64,000 bases of DNA from Pictodentalium vernedei (lineage: Eukaryota > Mollusca > Scaphopoda > Dentaliida > Dentaliidae): positions 35,610,936 through 35,674,935 of the forward strand of contig CM062294.1 in assembly GCA_031216915.1 (NCBI GenBank). Direction: 5' to 3'. The notes below the pieces were generated by a model that saw only the letters and a program-made list of their open reading frames with translations, was not told the DNA's origin and searched no databases. Positions 39,255 to 50,775 of the stretch are shown here, piece by piece. The translations under genes were made by a program, and so were the position numbers. How positions within the stretch are numbered: position 1 is the stretch's first letter; the number at the start of each line of letters is the position of its first letter.

Positions 39255-39340
39255 ATCTGGGCCATTGGTAAGTATAAAAAATATACAGATTTCTTTAAAT
39301 TTATATTTTTATACTAATAACCAATGGCCCAGACTAGCTG
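39255..39340 (-). repeat. DIRS-D internal complementary region
   Basis: CTGGGCCATTGGTAAGTATA, then TTTAAATTTATATTTTTATAC and ACCAATGGCCCAGACTAGCTG: complementary to the D left end, followed by the right-end half. It keeps the D-specific GGCCCAGACTAGCTG wording. Confidence 0.8.
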
Positions 39341-40757
39341 AATCGTAAAAAGGTGGAGGGCCTAGGACTTAAGAATTAGCAGACCAAATATAACTCCTAA
39401 GCCTGCATTCCAAGGTGAAAGGAAATTAAATTTAAAAGGAATTACATGTATGTCCCTCTATACAATAATAGAGAAGACATATCATAAATAAGGAGCCACA
39501 TCCAAGTAATTCTGTAATCTTAGCATGAAAGATTATTCTAAATAGGTGTAACAAGCCACTAATTTAAGGCTAGACCAGACTGAGTCCCTTAAATTATGAT
39601 GGAGTATATGAGGGTGACAGACTAACCCCCACAAACAAACACCATATATACATAAACAAGCTGTATCAAGGATCAGTAATAATCCACAGACAAAACAGCT
39701 TCACTCATAGTTACACACTTATCAAGGTGGAGGAGATGAAGAAAAATCCCCCCTTCCCCTTTTGTTTTGAAGGAATATTCTTCAAAACAAAGAGGGGAGC
39801 GCTCTGGAATCAGTGAAAAGCGATACTAAATAATTGAAATATATTCGCTCAACAAGTACCCTATTATTAATTATAATTAATTATTGGTGCTTAATGCCAC
39901 TTCAGAAGGTAAAGGCTATTGTGGCGATCCCGGTAATTAACAGAGTACACTTCTAATGTATACTGGAGTCAGAATACAAAGATAGGATGGAAACCGTTAA
40001 TATAAAGTGTACAACCATATACTTGTCCAATTTAATACCAAATAAAAAACATTCTGAAGAGCAAACACGCTTCTAAGGCAACCTACATGCGACCCGTTCA
40101 TGTGTACAATTGATTCCAATAATAACACTCCAATGAACCGTTCGAATATACGAGAATGTGTACTGTATCTTCAAGAAGCCTGGATATAGAACATGGAACA
40201 AGCTACGATAAACAGACTTGTCACGGACTGTCCCCGGAATAATTCATTTCTTCCTAGGTCCGTAACCACCATTGATTGTTCAAAGAATGAAAATACTACT
40301 CCGAATAATGATGCCAAAAATGGAGAACATATGCATAGACGGTCTGTTGCCAATTCCATAACTGATCCAAATAGCCCCCAAATTCTCATGAGCTCTATAA
40401 GCAGAGCAAGAATTTGTATAATGAGGACCATAAAGCGTCTGCCTAATACATATATTATGCACACGAGCAATGTAACTCTGCATGTACTTATCTGAATACA
40501 GCCTGTAACCACAGTATGACCGAGTGATACAAGTGTAACCAGGACACTGAATGAATAATACAACATTAGTACGCAGTTAACTGAATAAAAAAAATAAGAA
40601 AAGGCCAGACTGCTCTGAGCGAAACTTTTCAGAGAAGGGCTAATTGCCACATTGGAGAATGTCGCCAAGATATCCTGCTTATCAGCCATACAGGTATGCA
40701 AAGGCTAGCAATTTTATTGACAATGAATCATATGCTTGTAATATGACTTAAAAACGA
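39341..40757 (-). pseudogene. DIRS-D 3' part with RT remnants
   Basis: 39341-40170 is non-coding and AT-rich, with AGGGGAGCGC and AAAACAAAG blocks near 39760-39800. In the frame 40171-40701, LIELMRIWGLFGSVMELATDRLC resembles AREFMRLIGLCGAAADLIPMGRLC of copy B, split here as EFMRLIGLCGA and ADLIPMGRLC. I take this frame as a worn RT remnant, not a host membrane protein, though it looks hydrophobic. Confidence 0.5.
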
Positions 40758-42672
40758 ACAAGAGGCCCCACGGAGCCTGAAGCGCTCATCTTGAACAGAA
40801 CACAATATAAACCGAGTCCAAGAATGAGCATATTAAGCAAGCCATCTCCATAGGCTACACTGTCAATCCTGGAGTTCCTCAGGAGTGACAAAAATAATCC
40901 GGGCATCATGCCTTTTCTTCAGTTGATCATAAAGTAAAATATAGAGCTCCCCTATGAAGCCCTTTGATACAACCTATGTGGATTGATCTTAGTCACACCT
41001 CTAGAGGGTACTGAATACAAAATGTTTAATACTTAAGCAAGCTGGCCAATTCCAGCTCCCATAGGGAGCCCAAATATTAACCCAGGCTCTCGATTTGAAC
41101 ACAGTTGAATCTGACTTCCCTAGAGATGTTGTGTACCAAACATGAAAGCATTCTGACTGTTGGATCTGAAGAAGAGAAATTTTAAAGAAATTTCTTCATA
41201 TTGCACCAAGTTAAAATTTGGGCTACCATAGCGAGCCCAAATATTAACCTATGTATCCGATTTGAACAAACTTGAATCTGACACCCCTACCAAATATGAA
41301 AGTATTCTGACTAGTGGATCTGAAGAAGAAGAATTTTGAAGAAATTCCCTCATATTGTACTAAGCTATATTTCAGGTTCCCTTATGGAGCCCAAATATAA
41401 ACCCAGGCACTCGAATTGAACAAACTGGAATCTGACCCCACTAGTGATACTGTATACCAAATATTAAAGCATTCCAACTGGTGGATCTGAAAAAGAAGAT
41501 TTTTAAAGAAATTTCCTCATATTGCACCAAGTAAAAATTTGGGCTACCATAGCGAGCCCTAATATATACCTAGGGATCTGACTTGAACAAACTTGAATCT
41601 GACCCCCCTAGAGATGTTGTTGCATACCAAATATGAAAGCATGCTGACTGGTGGATCTAAAGAAGAAGATTTTTTTAAATTACCACCCAAACTGAACAAA
41701 GTTAAAACTTGGGCTTCTGTAGGAAGCCCAAATATTAACCTAGGGACTTGGTTTGAATAATTTTGAATCTGACCCTCATAACAAGGATGTATACCAAACA
41801 TTAAAAGATTCTGACTTGTGGTTCTGAAGAAGAAGACTTTTAAAGAATATACCCCATATTTTAAAAATTTGGGCTCCTGTAGTGAGCCCAAATATGAACC
41901 AATGAGCTTTATTTCAACAAACTTGTATATGACCCCCTTATCAATGCTAAATATCAAAGATTCTGAAGATTGGTTGGAGAAGAGATTTTTTAAAATTTTT
42001 GCAAATATGCTGACTCAGCATTTTTTCGATGCGCATCACAGAACACCCTAACATTACCAATGGCAATTTTTTTTTTTACCATTCAATTCTACTGGTCCTA
42101 AGGATACTTCATTACAAATAACAGCTCTCTGTTCCCTGTGGTTTTGGAAATATGGGCGTTTGAAAATATTTCTATTTTTAGCACCCAGGGTTCCCATGGG
42201 GATGCAGAATTTTTTTTTTTGGCATGGGTCAAATACTTATGATCCAATAATACCACATACTAAATTTGGTTCATACCGGATCAGCGGTTCAGAAAATATA
42301 AATTTTGGGCGGGGCCAAAAATCTTACCCCTCCCATTACAAAGCCAAATATTGCTTCACGAACTTCGTTTGAACAAACTTGATTCTACACCTCAGAAGGA
42401 ATCTCCATAGCAAATATCAAGTCATTGTACACACTGGTTCTTGAGAAATATTTTGGAGCATTTAACCCCCACTCCCTCCCTATAGGGCTGGACATGTTGA
42501 GTTGAACAAAAATGCAATGCCCCTTTAGGACCATCACTCACACAAACTTTCACTTGAATTGGCTCAGTGGCTTTGGAGGAGAAGACCAAAACTTGGTGTT
42601 GACGGTGGACAGACGGACAGATGGATGGAGAATGATGAGATTAGCTCAGCTTGACTTTGTCAAGATGAGCGA
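40758..42672 (+). mobile_element. Complete pearl-like element P1
   Basis: Left end ACAAGAGGCCCCACGGAGCC then GCGCTCATCTTGA. About six core units of 155-170 bp (GAACAAACTTGAATCTGAC, GAAGAAGAAGATTTTTAAAG). Right flank with GGACAGACGGACAG and the end hairpin AGCTCAGCTTGAC-TTT-GTCAAGATGAGCG. The left end and the right hairpin carry the same short motif (CGCTCATCTTGA and TCAAGATGAGCG), as in the other pearl-like copies. Confidence 0.8.
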
Positions 42673-43140
42673 ACAACCACAGGAAACAAACCAACTAAAA
42701 AGTGGATGTGCCCATGAAATCGCCATTAGAACACGACGCAGCTGCCAATCGAGAAGCCATGAAAGGCATGTATATACTTAAATGCATACAAGGCTTACAG
42801 GACGAAAACTACGTCTTGCCCTGTAATTGTCTCTTCACAGATTGGCAGGAGGGGGCGACAAAAAATTCATATTGAACCCCCCCCCACCTGCATTACTTGA
42901 ATTGTTTTGTGTTAGTTATCAAATAGTATAGGAACCAAAGGGCTCCCTCACATCTGACTGACTCCATAATGCCACTAAGGATGGAGAGGGACGTGAACAA
43001 ATACACTATATTGACATAATCACACTAGGTAAATATGGCATCATCAATAGAGGTTATCGCCTCCTATAACTAATACCAAACCATACAGGTAGGAAGAGAA
43101 TGACCTCCTCTAACATACGGTATTGTGTCCTACAGGACAA
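42673..43140. other. Unassigned, between P1 and the stem-repeat block
   Basis: Probably DIRS-D interior. A C-run lies near 42879. No coding match seen. Confidence 0.4.
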
Positions 43141-43860
43141 CGAACTCAGCCTAGCTGAAGCAGCAAAACGTCTTCCCATACGTGAAGACATAAAAGGCTG
43201 ATAATTGCGGCCTTAGAGGCTCAATAAGGAGACTTACAACGCTAGCCATAGCTTATAAGTCTTCATCTCCGTGAAGACAGATATATTGGCGTAAGTTGCG
43301 ACCTTGAAGGCTCACTGAACGGAGACTTACAACTATCATCACGCAAGGTAGGGAATGAAGAGCCGCTATTTTAATGGCCCTAAATTCCCAAAGGGACAGC
43401 AGTCCCAAGGGATAATAAATTCAGTTATGTCACTGCATAAATACTGAAAAAAAATCTCGCTCATGATTTTAATGCTACTATGGTGTAAACGATAAGACTC
43501 AAGTCTATGACCCCTAGGAAAACAAACCGAAAAGCACTGTAATTTATCAGTTTTATTTCCAAAAGATAGCTGTCATAGTCTAGATAATGTAGCTAGAAGT
43601 CTTCCTCTCCGTGAAGACAGATATCTCTATGTAACTAGCGACCTTGAAAGCTCACTAACAGAGACTTACAACCATTGTCATGCAAAGGTAGGGAATGACG
43701 AGCCACTATTCTAACGGCTGTAATTCCCAAAGAGACAGTAATCTCAAGGTAGCTACGCAGTTACGAGTCTTCGTCTATTTGAAGACATATCTGTGTCACT
43801 TGCGGCCTTTGAAAGCTCACTAAATGGAGACTTACAACACTAGCCGCTAAGAAAAGTGTA
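43141..43860. repeat. Four divergent units with a GTCTTC...GAAGAC stem
   Basis: Units near 43168, 43260, 43599 and 43767 start with GTCTTC, 5-8 bases, then GAAGACA, and continue with GCGACCTTGAAGGCTCACT and GGAGACTTACAAC. Two also carry AGGTAGGGAATGA and GAGCC-CTATT. Spacing is uneven (about 90, 340, 170). It lies inside DIRS-D. The meaning is unknown; it may be an internal minisatellite. Confidence 0.6.
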
Positions 43861-44039
43861 ACAGTACATAAGGCTACTATGGCATCTAGAATGACATTAC
43901 ATGTAAATGTCTTGACGCGAAGGAATACAACACCTATTCCCTCTAACGGCTTTATTCCAAACAAGACAGCAGCTGTCTTAGCCTATCCATGCACTTTCCC
44001 TTCGGTTTCAGGACGAGAAACAGGTTTAGAGAATATTGT

Positions 44040-44540
44040 GACGACCTCTATTGCTTTCTTCAATAGGAGAGCCTGTATCTCCGCAAGGAGAGACTCTATT
44101 GGAAGATTTCACCAGAAGATTTGTTCAACACATACTCCTTGTAAGTGGAGCTTTGCTAGGACTCATAGCCGCAGACCTGCCAAGACTACAATCTCATCCA
44201 CTGATTTTTCGCAATTTTCATCCACTTTTTTGCGAGGTTGATAACCTTCTGTAAAGTGGAAAGCAACAGAAGTCTATTCTCTACAACCTCTAATGGTTCC
44301 TTCAATAAGAGAGCCTGTACATCCACTTGTGGGAGTGATGGTCCCGACTCTCTTTTGAAAGGATCCGCAGAAGATTTGTCCTGTAAGTGGGGGTTTTGTT
44401 CGGAATCGTAGCCGTAGGGCTTCCGAGACAACACTTTACCACTGATCTTCTGTGCCTTAATCCAGTTTCTCGGAAAGTTTGATAACCTTCCGTCAACTGG
44501 TAATCAATCGAGGTCTTATTCATCACCTATACAACTTATG
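44040..44540 (-). pseudogene. RT N-terminal remnants, DIRS-D, in two copies
   Basis: The minus-strand fragment VQALLLKEPLEVVENRLLLL (44250-44330) matches IDALLSEVQSLLTKNAVEVV of copy B. The same DNA block occurs twice (44045-44250 and 44285-44520; both with TTCAATA-GAGAGCCTGTA). Not functional. Confidence 0.6.
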
Positions 44541-45980
44541 AGGCTTACGGAAGGAGAAACTACATCCTCCCCATGAAGAACCTTGTCCCGACGGCTTAGG
44601 GGCATCTGACCTATCATCTGGATCAGACCTTCGCCCCTTTCCCGAGTCGCTATACTTAAATCCTCTGGATTAAGTATAAGAGGGTTTATTATACCCTCGC
44701 GAGGACTTCCCTTAGTTGATCGGAAGTGGAATAGCCTCGCTTACCCCAGTCTGCTGAAGCGTTTTGTTGAGACACAGTAGGAGTGTACTGGAAGCTTTCT
44801 TGTAGCCTGTTCATAGACTAACAAAAGCTCGTCGTCAAATAGAGTATATCCGGAGACTGGAGCGACTCGGAGAGAGCTTTTCACCTTGTCAACTAAAAGG
44901 GATGACAATGCAAGGGCAACATCACGTCTAATCAACTCCCAATTTGCCACTGTCAGGGCGGAGTTGTACATGGCATACATGACTGCCCTGGAAAGAACTC
45001 TAAGCGAGAAACAAACATCCTCAAATTTCTTCCCATTAAGACGTCGTGTCATAGCTCTGGTGAAGTGATCTACATAGGACATCGCATCCAGATCTGCTCT
45101 ATTGGATGAAATAGCGCATTCCATCACTTCCAAGCATATACTGAATGATGCAGGTAGGGTCTTATCTTCATCCCCAGCCTGCTCATCTAAACACAGAGGA
45201 GCCCTCTGGACATCTTCAACTGTTTTAAATGAATGTAGTCCAAGGAAAGGTACATTTATTGAAGATGTTAATGAGAAACCACCTTTCTCTTAGCACTAGA
45301 GAGGTTGATTATGGCGTTGTTAATATGGCTGAAGGCCTCCGACACCTGTTGAGACTGTTTCGGGAAGGAAACAGCTTCCTCCATACGAAATCTGCATACA
45401 GAGATGACAGCGGTTTCTCTCTATTAGTCACAGCTTGATGATCAGGTGGAACAAAGCCAATATAGTATTGAAGAATAAAAATTCATCGCTATCTTATGCT
45501 GTTCTGAAAGGGAAGGGTAATCCTCTTCCTTGTCCCTTTCACCATCCGACTGAATCAGCTGTGATGTTCAGTCTATCGCATCTGCATGTGCAGATGACTG
45601 GACTGACCAAGCACCATCCGACAGCTCACCACCAAAATCTGTGGGAGGCTGCTCTTGCACTTGCTGGGATGCTGCGATCAGCTGTGCAATCTGCAACAGC
45701 AAGTCCTTTAGCGAGGTCTGTGTTTTCACCGCTTGCTGCTCCTGGGACAAAGATGTGGAGATGGATCTCTTCTCCGAACGTCCTGATGATCAAAGCCTCG
45801 GATTGCTAGCTACTGGATAGGTGCGACTTCGCGAGCGAAGACTGGCTCTGTCTTCGAGCACCTGGCTGGATATCCAAAGTCGGGTAGCTAGTATGTGGTT
45901 GTGTGTGCTTTATGGAAGCTGTGACTGTAGCCAAGGTCGGCTGCAGACTAGACGGAGAGTCCCAAGTGGCAGTGTGGACG
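44540..45980 (-). pseudogene. Gag-like remnants, DIRS-D, downstream piece
   Basis: The frame 44741-45133 (131 codons) has ISSNRADLDAMSYVDHFTRA, LSRAVMYAMYNSALTVANWE and LIRRDVALALSSLLVDKVKSS, plainly related to copy B Gag (NRINLDALSYADHLTKAL, NSALSVANLELVRRD). The upstream part is broken. The piece ends at the TIR element 45981. Confidence 0.8.
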
Positions 45981-46625
45981 TACACCACTGCGCAAGTGAC
46001 CATTACATGAATATCTCAGGTCCACGCTATCTTCACTCAAGATCTAAGAGAAGTCGCCGACTAATATTGGCAATTGTTTCTGGAGTCAATGTCCGGCACG
46101 ATATTAAAATCACCGTGATTCTCGGTCAAACAGATTACCGCAGTAATTAATTTCTAGGGCACCTGAGCGAAAAGGATGTACTTATTGTCATATTTTACAT
46201 GATTCACAATTTTGTGGTCAAAATACATGTATAACTCAACAATCTCAACTCGACGAAATGACGTTGGCCTTACCATTACCAAAACTCATAAAATATTTAT
46301 GTTTTTAATCAGTTAGAATATTTTTTTTAAATTCTGACAAATTGCAACATTCCGACAAACTTACATAAATTTGATTCTGAATTTTATTGATGACTGGTTA
46401 TCATTCTGACATTCTGTGGCATCAGCATGCAGAAGTTTATTTGGCCTAATCTATTTCAGAATTAATGCCGCGATTATGCTCTCTGGAGTTAATCCCTTTC
46501 TCTCTAAATGTCTTGTCCAATTTAATTATTGCTTTCATTGTCCGCATAATCTCGGGTGGGTTTAATACTTTTGTCTCACCTCAGACCTTGGATATTCATG
46601 TAACAGTCGCTTGCGCAGTACTGTA
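45981..46625. mobile_element. TA-flanked TIR element T1 (mariner-like ends), copy 1
   Basis: 645 bp with imperfect inverted ends TACACCACTGCGCAAGTGAC and GCGCAGTACTGTA (complement TACAGTACTGCGCAAGCGAC), extending into TTACATGAATATC on both sides. TA is the likely target duplication, as for Tc1/mariner. No transposase. It holds TTAA once at 46462-46465, the empty site of the MITE found in copy 2. Confidence 0.7.
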
Positions 46626-46969
46626 TACATGTATTGCTAACAAAGTACCGTTGATTATCTCCGCGACTAGGCAACGTCCCAACCTTCAATCGTGTCACAA
46701 GGATTGAGTTCCGTTCTGTCGCACCAATTTGTTCCAGTGATCATTCATTCTCACCATCACCAACCAATGGAATAGCTTACCCTTGTCTATCCGAGAGAAT
46801 TCTTCTCTAAGTAATTTCAAACATTTCCTCAACAATGGCAAGCTTCATCCGCCAGTATTTTATAGCAGCAATAAATCTTATGTAGCCCAGCTACACCATT
46901 GTACATGTACAGTTATAACTAGAAGTCCTGTCACGAATAGTGTGCTTATATAGGCTTAGTTGCGAGTTG
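46626..46969. other. Spacer between the two T1 copies
   Basis: 344 bp, no gene or element recognised. It is not clearly DIRS-D sequence. Confidence 0.4.
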
Positions 46970-47846
46970 TACACCACTGCGCATGTGACCATTACATGAA
47001 TATCCCAGGTCCACGATATCTTCACTCAAGATCTAAGAGAAGTCGCCGACTAATATTGGTAATTGTTTCTCGAGTCAATGTCCGACACGATATTAAAATC
47101 GCTGTGATTCTCAGTCAAAACAGCAGTAATTAATTTCTAGGGCACCTGAGCGAAAAGGATGTACTTACATGCATTGTCATATTTTACATGACTCTCACAG
47201 TTTTGTGGTCAAAGTACATGTATAATTCAACAATCGCAACTCAACGAAATGACGTTGGCCTTACCATAACCAACACTCATAAAATATTTACGTTTTTAAT
47301 CAGAATATTTTTTAAAAATTTTGACAAATTGCAACATTCCGACACAAACGTACATAAATTTGATTCAGAAAATTATTGATGACTGGTTATCATTCTGACA
47401 TTCTGTGACATCAACATGCAGTAGTTTGTTTGGTCTAATCTATTTCACAATTAACCCTTTACCCAACGTAAACGATATCAAATTTTTTTAATTTAAATAT
47501 CTTTTTTAATTTTTTTCAAAAAATTTCCACAAAACCATATCATGTGACTCCTCATTGGAACGAGCTCCTCCCAAAGAGGGGTCACATGATATGGTTTTGT
47601 TGAAATTTTCTGAAAAATATTTTTTCAGCTGCTGAATCTGCAGATTAGGCAGGCGGATGCTGGCGATTCATTGTGTAAAGGGTTAATGCCGCGATTGAGC
47701 TCTCTGGAGTCGATCCCTTTCACTCCAAATCTCTTGTCCAATTTAATTACTGCTTTCATTGTCCGCGTAATCTCGGGTGGGTTTAATACTTTTGTCTCAC
47801 CTCGGACCTAGGATATTCATGTAACTGTCACTTGCGCAGTAGTGTA
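46970..47846. mobile_element. TA-flanked TIR element T1, copy 2, carrying a MITE
   Basis: Same orientation as copy 1 and the same 645 bp once the MITE with one TTAA (232 bp) is taken out. Ends TACACCACTGCGCATGTGAC and CACTTGCGCAGTAGTGTA. Divergence from copy 1 by eye is around 5 percent. Confidence 0.75.
47455..47682. mobile_element. TTAA-flanked MITE with palindromic centre, copy 2
   Basis: Ends CCCTTTAC and GTAAAGGG, between TTAA at 47451-47454 and 47683-47686. The centre has AAACCATATCATGTGAC and GTCACATGATATGGTTT arms around a part with ATTGGAACGAGCTC. The centre is related to that of 63747-63982. Copy 1 of T1 shows the site before insertion. Confidence 0.88.
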
Positions 47847-48343
47847 TGCTTCAACCGGTGTAAGTTTCTCAGAACAACATTTGCCCCCAAATGTTATTGG
47901 ATTAGAGAGAGGCCTCTCACGCTCTTGGCCTTAATAGACCAAGCCAAGCCTCCCTAAAAGAAAGTTGCTGACTTCCTCCCTATTTCCGTCGTCGCTGGGT
48001 GAGCTTTTGATTTTGAGGTGCTCACTTTACCCAAAAATCAAAAGCTCACCCAGAGATGATGGAAATAGGGAGGAAGTCACTCTAACCAAATCTACACTTC
48101 CTTTGAACACAACAGACATACCCAGTGTCACAGCTCCCATGGATGAAGTAACTCCTTCACTGGTCGAGCTAGCAGCTTCCAAGGGATTAAGACCACTTAC
48201 TAGAGGCCTTATCCCTTACTTATATTCATGAGCACCTTGCAGCTAGCTCTATTTGCTCATCAGAGCGCAATAACGGTAGCACACTTTGGATAGGTGTCGC
48301 AATACCATAACCATGTTCTTGTTCCTCTGTTAATAGAAACTGA
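47847..48343 (-). pseudogene. Gag start and leader remnant, DIRS-D
   Basis: Matches copy B near the Gag start: CAACATTTGCCCCCAAATGTT, GAGAGAGGCCTCTC and GTCGCTGGGTGAGC (copy B GAGAGAGGGACCTCTCTCGC and CATCACTGGGTGTGC). It contains the inverted repeat 47970-48078. It ends where P2 begins. Confidence 0.65.
47970..48078. repeat. 45 bp inverted repeat
   Basis: Arms 47970-48014 (GACTTCCTCCCTATTTCC, CTGGGTGAGCTTTTGATTTT) and 48034-48078 (AAAATCAAAAGCTCACCCAG, GGAAATAGGGAGGAAGTC) around a 19 bp spacer. Copy B has only one arm here, so the second arm is a local inverted duplication. Confidence 0.85.
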
Positions 48344-50570
48344 ACAAGAGGCCCCAGGGGGCCTGAGAGCGCTCACCTGACATGGTAGCCTAAATACCAA
48401 CCCAGAGAATTAATTTCAACAAGTTGCATCTGCTCCCCCTAAGAAAAGCTTATACCAAATATCCAAAGATTCCGACCAGTGGATCTAAAAAAAAAAGGAT
48501 TTTTAAAGAATATTCCTCATATTGAACTAAGTTATAATTCGGGCTCCCACAGGGAGTCCATATATGAACCCAAGGACTTGGCTTTAACAAACTTGAATCT
48601 CACCCCCCTAAGCATGCTGCACACCCAATATTAAAAGCTTCCGCCTGCTGGATCTTGAGAAGAAGAAGAAATATGCCTGAAATGCACTAAGTTCAAGTTG
48701 GGCTCCTATACTGAGCCCAAATATGAACCCAGGGGGTTGATTTGACCAAACTTGAATCAGATCCACCCCACAATGTTGCATACCAAATATCAAAAGATTC
48801 TGCCTGCTGGATCTGGAGCATTTTGGATTTTTAAAGAAAATTCCTCATTTTTAACTACGTTACAATTCGAGCTCCCACAATGAGCCCAAATATGGACCTA
48901 GAAACATGGCTTGAACAAATTTGAATCTTACCCCCCAAAGGATGCTGCATAAAAAATATCAAAATCATTCATCTGCTGGATCTGAAGAAGATTTTTAAAG
49001 AAAATTCCTCATTGTGAACTAAGTTGTCATTCAGGCTCCCATAGTGAGCCCAAATATGAACCAAGGGACTTGGCTTGAACAAACTTGAATCTCAGCCCCC
49101 TAAGGTTGCTGCATGCCAAATATCAAAACATTCTGACTGCTGAATCTGAAGAAGAAGATTTTTAAAGAAAAATTGCTCATATTGACTAAGTTATAATTCG
49201 GGCTCCCACAGGGAGCCCAAATATGGACCTAGGGACATGGCTTGAACAAACTTGAATCTCACCCCCCTAAGGATGCTGCAAACCAAATATCAAAACACTC
49301 CGACTGTTGGATCTGAAGAAGATTTTTAAAGAAAATTCCTCATTTTGAACTAAGTTATAATTCGAGCTCTCACAGTGAGCCCAAATATGAACCCAGGGAC
49401 CTGGCATGAACATAATTTAATCTCACCGCCCTAAGCATGGTGCATACCCAATATCAAAAGATTCTGTCTGCTGGATCTTGAGAAGAAGATTTTCAAAGAA
49501 ATTTGCCTGAAATGCACTAAGTTCAAATTTGGGCTCCTATACTGAGCCCAAATATAAACCCAGGGGATTGATTTGAACAAACTTGAATCAGATCCACCCC
49601 ACAATGTTGCATACCAGATATCAAAAGATTCTGCTAGCTGGATCTGGAGAAGAAGATTTTTTAAGAAATTTGCCTGAAATGCACTAAGTTTGAATTCGGC
49701 TTCAATAGTGAGCCCAAATATGAATCTAGGGGGCCGATTTGAACAAACTTGAATCAGATCCACCCCACAATGTTGCATACCAAATATCAAAAGATTCTGC
49801 CTGCTGGATCTGGAGAAGAAGATTTTTAAAGAAATTTGCCTGAAATGCACTTGGTTCCAATTCAAGCTTCTATAATGAGCCCAAATATGAATCCAGGGGG
49901 CCGATTTGAACAAACTTGAATCAGATCCACCCCACAATGTTGCATACCAAATATCAAAAGATTGTCCCTCCTGGATCTGGAGAAGAATAAAAATTCTCGG
50001 TTCCGTGCAGTTTTGGAGAGATGGGCGTTTTAATTTTTTTTCTATTTTTAGCTCTTGTGGTTCACACGGGGCTGCAGGAAAAAAAAATTTTGGCATAAAT
50101 CAAGTACTTATAACCCAATAATACCTCATTAAATTTGGTTCAAATCGGCCTCTGGGTTCAGAAAATAGAAATTGGAGCGGGGCAAAAATTCTTTCCCCTC
50201 ACAGAACAAAGGTAAATATTGCCCGTCAAACTTCTCTTGAACAAACTTGAGTCTACACCTCAAATGGAAAACTGCATACCACATATCAAGTCTCTGCTAT
50301 GGCTGGTTCAGGAGAAGAAGATTTTTTTAAATTTTGTGCATTTTGGCCCCACCCCACTCCACAATATGATCAGAAATCCAATTTGAAGAAAAGCCCAAAT
50401 GCCCCTATATAACTTACATGAAATTTAATTAAAATGTGGCCAGTGGTTTAGGAGAAAGAGGCTCAAACACCACCTTCACGCAGGACGACGGATGACCGAC
50501 GACGGACGGACGGACGATGGACGAAGAGTGATAAGAAAAGCTCACCCTGACTTTCAGTCAGGTGAGCTAA
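48344..50570 (+). mobile_element. Complete pearl-like element P2 with about nine core units
   Basis: Left end ACAAGAGGCCCCAGGGGGCC then GCGCTCACCTGA; core units at about 48588, 48749, 48917, 49080, 49247, 49412, 49577, 49744 and 49912 (163-168 bp apart; AACAAACTTGAATC marker). The right flank has GACGACGGACGG and the hairpin at 50539-50568 (AGCTCACCCTGAC, GTCAGGTGAGCT) then AA. Inserted in DIRS-D. The 221-codon frame at 49431-50096 is a translation of the repeat units and not a gene. Confidence 0.85.
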
Positions 50571-50624
50571 AAACTCAAATTATCCTGCGGTGAGGGTTCC
50601 AGCAAAGGAACCTCACCATCAACA
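50571..50624 (-). other. DIRS-D leader after P2
   Basis: AAACTCAAATTATCCTGCGG matches copy B near 22290-22300 (AGATTGACTCTGCGGAG), showing that D continues on the far side of P2. Confidence 0.5.
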
Positions 50625-50775
50625 ATGTTCACACACCTGTCTCCAACGTCTGTTATCCCAATGTACACAAGTAGGACAAGAATCTGTAGGAGTGCATCGA
50701 CTACAGGCAAGGCAACAAGCATGTAAATCGGAGGAAGACCTCCTCGCCTTGCATTCAGGGCAGTAAACTTACATG
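50625..50775 (-). pseudogene. Cys-rich leader protein remnant, DIRS-D
   Basis: The minus strand encodes CPECKARRSSSDLHACC, LACSRCTPTDSCPTCVHW and DNRRWRQVCEH in one frame. It matches the copy B protein residue for residue in Cys/His placement (CSNCNKRKSSSDFHNHC, SCSVCVNWDDKHW). Other positions differ widely, which suggests selection on the Cys pattern while the lineages were active. Confidence 0.65.

Noticed and set aside
40171-40701. Host membrane protein with several hydrophobic segments
   Set aside because: One block matches the RT of DIRS-B (LMRIWGLFGS against FMRLIGLCGA; DRLC against GRLC); it is read as a worn remnant of DIRS-D.
49431-50096. A 221-codon open frame on the minus strand
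   Set aside because: Its translation repeats every 55 residues or so (GGSDSSLFKS, WIHIWAHYRS) because it reads across the 165 bp pearl-like core. Several shorter frames at 48608-48793 and 55506-55732 are the same thing.
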